Source of the DNA: Casimicrobiaceae bacterium
GTDB taxonomy: Bacteria; Pseudomonadota; Gammaproteobacteria; Burkholderiales; Casimicrobiaceae
DNA length: 8,264 bases
Direction of reading: 5' to 3'
Assembly (NCBI GenBank): GCA_955652025.1
Contig: CATPAO010000319.1
Span: 1 to 8,264 of the forward strand
In this document: positions 1 to 6,333 of the stretch, one piece after another
How the letters are laid out: the number at the start of each line of letters is the position of its first letter
Position numbering within the stretch: the stretch's first letter is position 1
Made by a program: the position numbers and the translations under genes
The notes under the pieces: generated by a model
Told to the model about the DNA's origin: nothing
The model's database searches: none
The model's input: the letters and a program-made list of their open reading frames with translations, nothing else

Positions 1-534
1 GCCCCGGCGATCGCGGCCGTGTTGTGGATGTTCCTGTTCAATCCTACGCTGGGTGTCGCCGCGTATTGGCTTCGTCGCGCCGGCATCGACTGGAACTACC
101 TGCTCTACGGCGACCAGGCGCTGCTGCTGGTGGTCATCGCCGCGGTGTGGAAGCAGGTCAGCTACAACTTTCTGTTCTTCCTGGCCGGGCTGCAGTCGAT
201 TCCGAAATCGCTGATCGAGGCCGCGGCCATCGACGGCGCGGGACCGGTCAAGCGTTTTTTCACGATCATCTTCCCGCTGCTTTCGCCGACGACGTTCTTC
301 CTGCTCGTCGTCAACATCGTCTATGCGTTTTTCGACACGTTCGGCATCATCGACGCGGCGACGAGCGGCGGCCCGGGACAGGCCACCGAGATCCTGGTCT
401 ACAAGGTGTACAAGGACGGCTTCAAGGGACTGGACCTGGGGGGCTCGGCCGCGCAGTCGGTCGTGCTGATGGCGATCGTCATCACGCTGACCGTGATCCA
501 GTTCCGCTACGTCGAGCGCAAGGTGCAGTACTGA
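1..534 (+). CDS. ugpA: UgpA, sn-glycerol-3-phosphate ABC transporter permease (3' part, 5' end off window)
   Basis: This is the C-terminal 177 residues of a binding-protein-dependent permease, open from base 1 (frame 1) to TGA at 532-534. The family is about 295 residues long, so roughly the first 115-120 residues are missing at the window edge. The cytoplasmic EAA loop that docks on the ATPase is clear at bases 217-243 (EAAAIDGAG), followed by a run of hydrophobic segments and the family-typical tail that ends [10 protein letters not shown]. With UgpE it forms the inner-membrane channel that imports glycerol-3-phosphate and glycerophosphodiesters delivered by periplasmic UgpB. UgpE, UgpC and UgpQ follow in the classical order, which makes the assignment secure. 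Pho-type control would be expected from a promoter upstream of ugpB, which is outside the window. Confidence 0.93.
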   Translation, partial: APAIAAVLWMFLFNPTLGVAAYWLRRAGIDWNYLLYGDQALLLVVIAAVWKQVSYNFLFFLAGLQSIPKSLIEAAAIDGAGPVKRFFTIIFPLLSPTTFFLLVVNIVYAFFDTFGIIDAATSGGPGQATEILVYKVYKDGFKGLDLGGSAAQSVVLMAIVITLTVIQFRYVERKVQY

Positions 535-635
535 TGAGCCCGCCGACCACCGGTCGAGGGCCACTGGCGCGCCTGCCCCTGCTGGTGCGGAGGAATCTTG
601 TTCCGAGGACCCGGAAGGCGGCAGAGCGCGAAGGG

Positions 636-1481
636 ATGATCGAAAACCGGCCGCTGCTGACGTTTTTCTCCCACGCGCTACTCCTCCTCGGCGTGGTGAT
701 CGTTGCGCTGCCCGTCTACATCACGTTCATCGCATCGACGCACACGGCGGAGGAAGTGCTGCAGGCGCCGATGTCGCTGCTGCCGGGTCCGCACTTGATC
801 GACAATTACGTGGCCGCCCTCGCGCGCGGTTCCGGCGAATCGACCGCGGGCGTCGGCCGGATGATGGTGAACAGCCTCGTCTCCGCGCTTGTCATCGCGA
901 TCGGCAAGATCGCCATCTCGCTGCTGTCGGCATTCGCGATCGTCTATTTCAAGTTTCCGCTGCGGACGTTCTTCTTCTGGATGATTTTCGTCACGCTGAT
1001 GCTGCCGGTCGAAGTGCGAATCCTGCCGACGTACAAGGTCGTTTCCGATCTGGGAATGCTCGACACGTACGGCGGCCTGACCGTACCGCTCATCGCTTCC
1101 GCGACTGCGACGTTCCTGTTCCGCCAATTCTTCCTGACGATTCCCGACGAGCTCGCGGAGGCCGCGCGGATCGACGGCGCCGGTCCGCTGCGGTTCTTCA
1201 AGGACGTCGTCGTGCCGTTATCGCGCACGAACATCGCCGCGCTGTTCGTGATCCTGTTCATCTACGGCTGGAACCAGTACCTTTGGCCGCTCCTGATCAC
1301 GACGCAGGAGTCGATGTACACGACGGTCATCGGCATCAAGCGGATGATTTCCGGTGGCGACGCCGCAACCGAATGGAACCTGGTGATGGCGACCGCGATG
1401 CTTGCGATGTTGCCGCCGGCGCTGGTTGTGCTGCTGATGCAGCGGTGGTTCGTCAAGGGTCTCGTGGATACGGAGAAATGA
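636..1481 (+). CDS. ugpE: UgpE, sn-glycerol-3-phosphate ABC transporter permease
   Basis: This is the second permease subunit of the Ugp importer. From ATG 636 the protein is 281 residues, the length of E. coli UgpE, and it begins [13 protein letters not shown], matching the family N-terminus; that is why this start was chosen. It has about six membrane segments, the first at residues 13-33. The EAA loop is EAARIDGAG at residues 175-183, and the C-terminus ends GLVDTEK as in the family. The frame stays open upstream to an ATG at 534, which overlaps the ugpA stop and has an AAGG 10 bases before it. That start would add 34 residues with no family resemblance, so it is possible but less likely. 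The gene ends 4 bases before ugpC. Confidence 0.92.
   Translation: MIENRPLLTFFSHALLLLGVVIVALPVYITFIASTHTAEEVLQAPMSLLPGPHLIDNYVAALARGSGESTAGVGRMMVNSLVSALVIAIGKIAISLLSAFAIVYFKFPLRTFFFWMIFVTLMLPVEVRILPTYKVVSDLGMLDTYGGLTVPLIASATATFLFRQFFLTIPDELAEAARIDGAGPLRFFKDVVVPLSRTNIAALFVILFIYGWNQYLWPLLITTQESMYTTVIGIKRMISGGDAATEWNLVMATAMLAMLPPALVVLLMQRWFVKGLVDTEK
1472..1476 (+). promoter_or_regulatory. Ribosome binding site of ugpC
   Basis: GGAGA lies 9 bases upstream of ATG 1486, inside the last codons of ugpE. It fixes the ugpC start and is consistent with translational coupling between the two genes. Confidence 0.6.
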
Positions 1482-1485
1482 CAGC

Positions 1486-2550
<1,065 letters not shown>

Positions 2551-2561
2551 AAGAGTCAGCG

Positions 2562-3320
2562 ATGTGCGGATTGCCCACCTGGCCGTACCCGCGCCTCGCC
2601 GCGCATCGCGGCGCCGGCAAGCTCGCGCCCGAGAACACGCTGGCGGCGTTCCGGTTCGGTCATGCGCGCGGGTACCGGATGGCCGAGTTCGATGTGAAAC
2701 TGTCGGCCGACGGCGTCGCATTTCTGCTGCACGACGCGACGCTCGAACGGACGACCAACGGTGTGGGCCGCGCAGACGCGCTGTCGTGGCGCGAGCTCTC
2801 GCAACTCGACGCCGGGAGCTGGCATTCACCCGCGTTCGCCGGCGAGGCCTTGCCCACGCTCGCGGCGGTCGCGCGGTGGGCGCGGGCCAACGACTTCGCT
2901 GTCAACATTGAGATCAAGCCGACGCCGGGTCGCGAGCGCGAGACCGGCGCCGCCGTCGCGCTCGACGCCAAGACGCTGTGGGCCGGCGCTGACGTGCGCC
3001 CGCTGCTGTCGTCGTTTTCGGACGCAGCGCTCGACGCCGCGCGGGAGGCGGCGCCCGAGTTGCCCCGAGCGTGGCTGATCGAACAGATGTCCGGCGATTG
3101 GCGCAGCGACATCGTGCGCCTCGGGTGCATCGCACTCGACGCGAAGTACACGCTGCTCACGCAGGATCTCGTCGGTGAAATTCGCGGCGCGGGGCTGCGA
3201 GTCGCGACGTGGACGGTCAATGATGCCGCGCGCGCCAAGGAACTCGCGGCGTGGGGCGTCGACACGATCATCACCGATGCGATCGACACGATCGCGGCGG
3301 ATGCGCTGCCGGCCCGGTGA
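2562..3320 (+). CDS. ugpQ: UgpQ, cytoplasmic glycerophosphodiester phosphodiesterase
   Basis: This 252-residue enzyme hydrolyses glycerophosphodiesters brought in by the Ugp importer to glycerol-3-phosphate plus the alcohol. The GDPD-family active-site features are present: H15-R16-G17, E24-N25, E42 and D44, H57-D58, and E117-I-K119-P. There is no signal peptide, as expected for the cytoplasmic UgpQ type as opposed to periplasmic GlpQ. The start WPYPRLAAHRG is nearly the E. coli UgpQ start with a short N-terminal extension, and an AAAGAG-like binding site lies a few bases before ATG 2562. It is the last gene of the operon. Its TGA (3318-3320) is one base from the stop of the convergent MFS gene, and no separate terminator fits in between. 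Confidence 0.93.
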   Translation: MCGLPTWPYPRLAAHRGAGKLAPENTLAAFRFGHARGYRMAEFDVKLSADGVAFLLHDATLERTTNGVGRADALSWRELSQLDAGSWHSPAFAGEALPTLAAVARWARANDFAVNIEIKPTPGRERETGAAVALDAKTLWAGADVRPLLSSFSDAALDAAREAAPELPRAWLIEQMSGDWRSDIVRLGCIALDAKYTLLTQDLVGEIRGAGLRVATWTVNDAARAKELAAWGVDTIITDAIDTIAADALPAR

Positions 3321-3321
3321 T

Positions 3322-4542
3322 CTACGCAGGCGCGGCCACGTGCCGCTCGATCTCGCGCTCGTCGATCGGGAGATTGATGAGGCCCGCGAGCACACCCAGC
3401 GCAATCGACAAGTACCAGACCATATCGTAGCTGCCGGTCACGTCGTAGAGCTTGCCGCCCAGCCACGCGCCCAGGAAGCTGCCGATTTGATGCGAGAAGA
3501 ACGTGAACCCGGACAGCATGGCCAGAAAGCGCACGCCGAATATCTGCGCGACGATGCCGTTCGTGGGTGGAATCGTGGACAGCCACAACAGACCGAGCGC
3601 GACCGCGAACGCATACACGGTCCACAGCGACAGCGGCAGGAACACGAACAGCGCGATCACGACGGCGCGTCCGAAGTAGATGAACGACAGAATGTAACGC
3701 TTCGGCATGCGCGAGCCGAGCCGTCCGGTTGTGTACGTCCCGATGATGTTGAACAGGCCAATCAGCGCCAGCGCGGCGACCGCGACTCCGGGTGTGAAAC
3801 CGTGGTCGGCGAGGTACGCCGGCAGATGGCCGCCGACGAAGACGACCTGAAACCCGCATACGAAAAAGCCGATCGTCAACAGCAGGTAACCGCGATGCCC
3901 GAGCGCTTCGGTCATCGCCTCACCGGCTGACTGCTTGAAAGTATGAATCGCGCGCTCGCGCCGCTCGACCATCGCCGCCGCGAGCGGCGCCATCAGTAAT
4001 CCGACGCCGGATAGCGCGATCAGCGCGTTTTGCCAGCCGATATGCGACAGCAGCCATTGCGTCAATGGCAACATCGCGAACTGGCCGAACGACCCGGCGG
4101 CCGCCGAAATGCCGAGGGCCATGCTCCGCTTTTCCGGCGGAAACGCGCGGCCCAGCACGCCCGAGATCACGCTGAACGTCACGCCGGAAAGGCCGACGCC
4201 GATCAGGATTCCGGCCGACATCACGAACTGCCACGGCGCGCCCGGATGCGCCATCATGAAGAGGCCGAGCACATAGAGCAGCGCGCCACCCAGCACGACG
4301 CGCCCCGAGCCGTACTTGTCGGCGAGCATGCCGGCGAACGGTTGCGTCACGCCCCAGACGAGGTTCTGTATCGCGAGCGCGAGGGCGAACGTTTCGCGAC
4401 TCCAATGCAAATCGCCCGTCATCGGCTGCAGGAACAGCCCGAAGCCGTGGCGGATGCCCATGCCGAGCGTCAGGATCAGGCCGCCGCAAACGAGGACGGC
4501 GGTGGGTGTGCGCCAATCGGCGCGCGAGACGGCTGTCGACAC
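3322..4542 (-). CDS. Major facilitator superfamily transporter, monocarboxylate-porter-like, substrate unknown
   Basis: This is an inner-membrane secondary transporter of 406 residues from the GTG at 4542-4540. It has about 12 hydrophobic segments in two halves separated by a basic central loop (ERRERAIHTFKQ). The MFS motif A is visible after the second helix (GMLADKYGSGRV). The glycine-rich early helices (GMGIRHGFGLFLQP) resemble the monocarboxylate/oxalate-formate type porters. The frame extends upstream to a TTG at 4560, but GTG 4542 has a much better ribosome binding site (GAGGGA, 6-base gap). It lies 41 bases downstream of the marR-type gene on the same strand and is probably co-transcribed with it and controlled by it. 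The substrate cannot be read from the sequence. Confidence 0.85.
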   Translation of the reverse strand: MSTAVSRADWRTPTAVLVCGGLILTLGMGIRHGFGLFLQPMTGDLHWSRETFALALAIQNLVWGVTQPFAGMLADKYGSGRVVLGGALLYVLGLFMMAHPGAPWQFVMSAGILIGVGLSGVTFSVISGVLGRAFPPEKRSMALGISAAAGSFGQFAMLPLTQWLLSHIGWQNALIALSGVGLLMAPLAAAMVERRERAIHTFKQSAGEAMTEALGHRGYLLLTIGFFVCGFQVVFVGGHLPAYLADHGFTPGVAVAALALIGLFNIIGTYTTGRLGSRMPKRYILSFIYFGRAVVIALFVFLPLSLWTVYAFAVALGLLWLSTIPPTNGIVAQIFGVRFLAMLSGFTFFSHQIGSFLGAWLGGKLYDVTGSYDMVWYLSIALGVLAGLINLPIDEREIERHVAAPA

Positions 4543-4548
4543 GACGGT

Positions 4549-4554
4549 TCCCTC
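4549..4554 (-). promoter_or_regulatory. Ribosome binding site of the MFS transporter gene
   Basis: GAGGGA on the minus strand sits 6 bases before GTG 4542. It is the reason for preferring this start over the in-frame TTG at 4560, which has only a weak GAGA in front of it. Confidence 0.5.
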
Positions 4555-4583
4555 GCTCAATCTCGTGACGTGCAGCGATCGCG

Positions 4584-5036
4584 TCAGCGGGATACGCTGT
4601 CGCGATTCGGATGCAGCGTTTCGATCTCGCCCAGCAGCGTGATCAATGCGTCGACCTTCGGTTGGCCCATCCGCTTCGCGACGTCGGCCTGCGCGTGATT
4701 CCAGTACGGCTCGGCGCGGCGCAGCGCGGTTCTACCCTTGGCCGTCGTCGCGGCTTCGCGCGTGCGCGCATCGCGGCCGGGCGCGACCGCGATCAGGCCA
4801 CGATCGATCAGTGGATCGAGATTGCGCGACAGCGCCGTACGGTCGAGAAGCTGGCGGGCGGCGAGATCGGATATACGCAACGGCCCCTCGCGCGCCAGCG
4901 TGCGAAGCAGCGAGAACTGCGTGACGCGCAGACCAGCCGGCGCCATCGCGTCGTCGTAGAGCTGCGTCAGCGCGCGCGCCGCGCGGCGGAGTCGGCCGCA
5001 GGCGCAGGGCGGAGATGAGATCCTGTCGGAGGACAT
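4584..5036 (-). CDS. MarR-family winged-helix transcriptional regulator
   Basis: This is a 150-residue protein from ATG 5036-5034, a normal length for MarR regulators, which bind operators as dimers and release on binding small ligands or on oxidation. The DNA-binding core lies at about residues 53-95: helix-turn-helix LRISDLAARQLLDRTALSRN, then the wing with the typical D-x-R pattern (D89, R91). The N-terminal helix carries a Cys-x-Cys pair (C11, C13) before LRRAARALTQLYD. The frame stays open upstream to 5141, but the added residues do not resemble the family and would run through the promoter and operator. The binding site before ATG 5036 is weak (CGGA). It most likely controls itself and the MFS gene behind it, inferred from the shared strand and the upstream inverted repeat. 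Confidence 0.85.
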   Translation of the reverse strand: MSSDRISSPPCACGRLRRAARALTQLYDDAMAPAGLRVTQFSLLRTLAREGPLRISDLAARQLLDRTALSRNLDPLIDRGLIAVAPGRDARTREAATTAKGRTALRRAEPYWNHAQADVAKRMGQPKVDALITLLGEIETLHPNRDSVSR

Positions 5037-5053
5037 TGGCGAGTCCGATACGA

Positions 5054-5081
5054 GCATATACACGCAATTGGGAGTATATGC
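5054..5081. promoter_or_regulatory. Candidate MarR operator, perfect 8+8 inverted repeat
   Basis: GCATATAC at 5054-5061 and GTATATGC at 5074-5081 are exact reverse complements separated by 12 bases, giving half-site centres 20 bases apart, two helical turns. It lies 18 bases upstream of the marR-type ATG and overlaps the best -10 candidate, the usual layout for autoregulation by MarR proteins. Binding itself is inference. Confidence 0.55.
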
Positions 5082-5101
5082 ACGTTTCCAGCGCCATGCA
5101 A
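5073..5101 (-). promoter_or_regulatory. Candidate sigma-70-type promoter of the marR-MFS unit
   Basis: On the minus strand, TTGCAT (5101-5096) and TATACT (5078-5073) are separated by 17 bases. The -10 matches the consensus at 5 of 6 positions; the -35 keeps only TTG. The -10 overlaps the right half of the inverted repeat, so a bound dimer would block it. Confidence 0.4.
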
Positions 5102-5263
5102 ACATTGAAAGAGCGGTGGGTTCTGACATAGAACGGTCCAAGGTGTAAGGCGGCCAGGGAATGGGGTGCTTTTTTCGTTCGCCGGCCGCCAGGTAGCAGC
5201 GGTCGTGGCTACAATTGCCGACGAAGTCGCCTAAAGTCCACGCGCAATCGTTGTAGGGACCGA

Positions 5264-5302
5264 TGGAACGAATTCAGGTGGGTGTCTACCTTCATCGTTC
5301 CA
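5264..5302. repeat. Imperfect hairpin upstream of the methyltransferase gene
   Basis: TGGAACGA (5264-5271) pairs exactly with TCGTTCCA (5295-5302), and inside it AGGT (5276-5279) pairs with ACCT (5288-5291). This gives 12 base pairs with a small internal loop and an 8-base terminal loop. No T-run follows on either side, so it is not a classical intrinsic terminator. It ends about 100 bases before the methyltransferase start and could be an operator or a leader-RNA structure. Confidence 0.45.
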
Positions 5303-5392
5303 CCGCCACTGTGCAGCCTAAGAATCAGAGCCGAAAATGACCACATTAGTCGCCAGGAACACTTCACGAGAAATCTGGGTCTGCAACATTCG

Positions 5393-5398
5393 AAGGAG
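5393..5398 (+). promoter_or_regulatory. Ribosome binding site that sets the methyltransferase start
   Basis: AAGGAG, the strongest Shine-Dalgarno match in the window, lies 6 bases upstream of GTG 5405. It argues against the longer in-frame start at 5282. Confidence 0.65.
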
Positions 5399-5404
5399 TC
5401 ATTC

Positions 5405-6223
5405 GTGAAGCTTCCCTTTAGGAAAAAGCCTAGGGCGAGTATCGATCTGCCGAAGTTGCGCACGCCGCGACTGGAGGAGCTCAAGAGCTTTTTCTTTCCA
5501 ATGTTTTGGGGAACGGCAGATGACGAAAAGGTCGGTGAACACGTCAAGGCCGCATCGGAGCTGGTCGCGCCCGGAGTTCATTTTGCCGACAATTTCTTCA
5601 CCTGGGCGCGAAACAACTCAATGCTGGACGACGACGCGTTCATGAAGGCGTGGGATGCGAACGCGGAAAGCGACGCCGACAGGGCAATTATCTGGAGGCG
5701 ATACATCCTTTCGTGCGCGGCGTACCACTGTGTTCAGCTCGAGGGCGACTTCGTGGAATGCGGCGCATACACGGGAGTCGGCGTCAAGACGGTCGTCGAC
5801 TACCTGGGCGGGGAGCGGTTTCCGAAGGACTTCTGGATCTACGATCTGTTCGAGCACAGGGAATGGATGCTGCACCACGCAATGCCCGAACACGGAGCGG
5901 ATTTGCACGACAGGGTGAAAATGAAATTCCATTCGTACCCACAGGTGAAGATATGCAGGGGCCACATACCGGAGGTATTCGAAGGGCGGTCACCGAAATC
6001 AATTGCCTATCTTCATATCGACCTGAATCAGGCGCCGGCTGAAATAGCGGCGTTGGGCGCGCTATTCGACCGAGTGGTTCCCGGCGGTCTCATCATCCTC
6101 GACGACTATGAATGGGCCGGCGTCTATCGGGGTCAGAAGCTTGCCGAGGATCCGTGGTTCGAGGCGAGGCGTTATCGCGTGTTTCCACTGCCGACCGGTC
6201 AGGGAATTGTAGTCAAGCGCTAG
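5405..6223 (+). CDS. TylF/MycF-type SAM-dependent O-methyltransferase
   Basis: This is a 272-residue class I methyltransferase resembling the macrocin O-methyltransferase (TylF/MycF) group, whose known members methylate sugar hydroxyls. The SAM-binding glycine loop is DFVECGAYTG at residues 115-124, and the second strand ends IYDLFE (145-150). The C-terminal half has the family signature HID (204-206) and, after PGG (226-228), LDDY (232-235). D206, D233 and D234 fall where this family binds its divalent metal. After HID the usual DLYEPT-like stretch is replaced by LNQAPAE, so substrate choice may differ. The GTG 5405 start is chosen for its AAGGAG; the frame is open back to 5282 but the added residues look non-coding. 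It converges on the glycosyltransferase gene, and its TAG stop lies at the left end of a small inserted element. Its substrate is not shown by the sequence; a glycan is the natural guess. Confidence 0.8.
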   Translation: MKLPFRKKPRASIDLPKLRTPRLEELKSFFFPMFWGTADDEKVGEHVKAASELVAPGVHFADNFFTWARNNSMLDDDAFMKAWDANAESDADRAIIWRRYILSCAAYHCVQLEGDFVECGAYTGVGVKTVVDYLGGERFPKDFWIYDLFEHREWMLHHAMPEHGADLHDRVKMKFHSYPQVKICRGHIPEVFEGRSPKSIAYLHIDLNQAPAEIAALGALFDRVVPGGLIILDDYEWAGVYRGQKLAEDPWFEARRYRVFPLPTGQGIVVKR

Positions 6224-6250
6224 TGTGATGTCCACGAATTAACTGGACAA
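6220..6250 (+). repeat. Left terminal inverted repeat of the MITE
   Basis: This 31-base arm, counted from C of the CTAG, matches the reverse complement of the right arm at 25 of 31 positions, with blocks of 7, 6 and 9 identical bases. It includes the TAG stop codon of the methyltransferase (6221-6223) and an inner palindrome TGTCCA-N9-TGGACA (6229-6249). Confidence 0.75.
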
Positions 6251-6332
6251 GTCATTTGGCTCTCTTTCATGTGCGGCGCGTGGTGCAACCGGACTTGATC
6301 GATTGTCCAGTCAGTTATTGGACACAACACTA
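6221..6332. mobile_element. IS630-type MITE (108 bp plus TA target duplications)
   Basis: A short non-coding element fills the gap between two convergent genes. Its ends are imperfect inverted repeats, and it is bounded by TA at 6221-6222 and 6331-6332, preceded by C (6220) and followed by G (6333). The empty site would thus be CTAG with the TA duplicated. Insertion at the TA of CTAG is known for IS630 and relatives such as IS870. The 52-base interior (6251-6302) is too short for a transposase, so mobilisation would need one supplied in trans. Family assignment rests on the target site and end structure, not on a database match. An alternative is a repeat-type 3' structure unrelated to transposition. 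Confidence 0.6.
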
Positions 6333-6333
6333 G
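6303..6333 (-). repeat. Right terminal inverted repeat of the MITE
   Basis: This is the partner of the arm at 6220-6250. It includes the TAG stop of the glycosyltransferase gene (read on the minus strand at 6332-6330) and the same inner palindrome TGTCCA-N9-TGGACA (6304-6324) with a different 9-base centre. The conserved hexamers with changed centres suggest the palindrome matters for function. Confidence 0.75.

Larger units (their letters stand above)
5037..5404. other. Intergenic region between the divergent marR-type and methyltransferase genes
   Basis: This is 368 bases with no convincing gene. It holds the marR-side promoter and operator (5054-5101), a short GGCGGCC/GGCCGCC inverted repeat (5149-5155 and 5184-5190) around a T-run, and a strong imperfect hairpin (5264-5302). 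It ends with the ribosome binding site of the methyltransferase gene. A TACAAT at 5210-5215 could be a -10 for the rightward gene, but no decent -35 accompanies it. A 25-codon open frame (ATG 5263 to TGA 5338-5340) lies across the hairpin; its ribosome site, AGGG four bases before the ATG, is mediocre. Base composition changes from the GC-rich left side to a clearly less GC-rich right side within this stretch. Confidence 0.6.

Noticed and set aside
24..635. Long open frame running upstream of ugpE through ugpA
   Set aside because: The translation is Arg/His-rich and lies in a shadow frame of ugpA; only the part from 636, or at most 534, resembles a permease.
2660..3859. 399-codon minus-strand open frame across ugpQ and the MFS gene
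   Set aside because: Low-complexity Arg/Ala/Ser-rich translation opposite two clear genes; a typical shadow in high-GC DNA.
3175..3930. 251-codon plus-strand open frame
   Set aside because: Runs antisense to the MFS gene, is Arg/Asp/Gln-rich and shows no domain.
5149..5190. GGCGGCC/GGCCGCC inverted repeat around a T-run as an intrinsic terminator
   Set aside because: The loop is 28 bases, the T-run lies inside the loop rather than after the stem, and no gene reads into it.
5282..5404. Longer methyltransferase start at GTG 5282
   Set aside because: The start lies in the loop of a hairpin, has no good ribosome site and adds 41 residues without family character, whereas GTG 5405 has AAGGAG at ideal spacing.
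6220..6333. Integron attC site or simple intrinsic terminator
   Set aside because: No GTTRRRY/RYYYAAC core sites and no T-run after the stem; the TA-bounded ends in a CTAG context fit a transposable element better.
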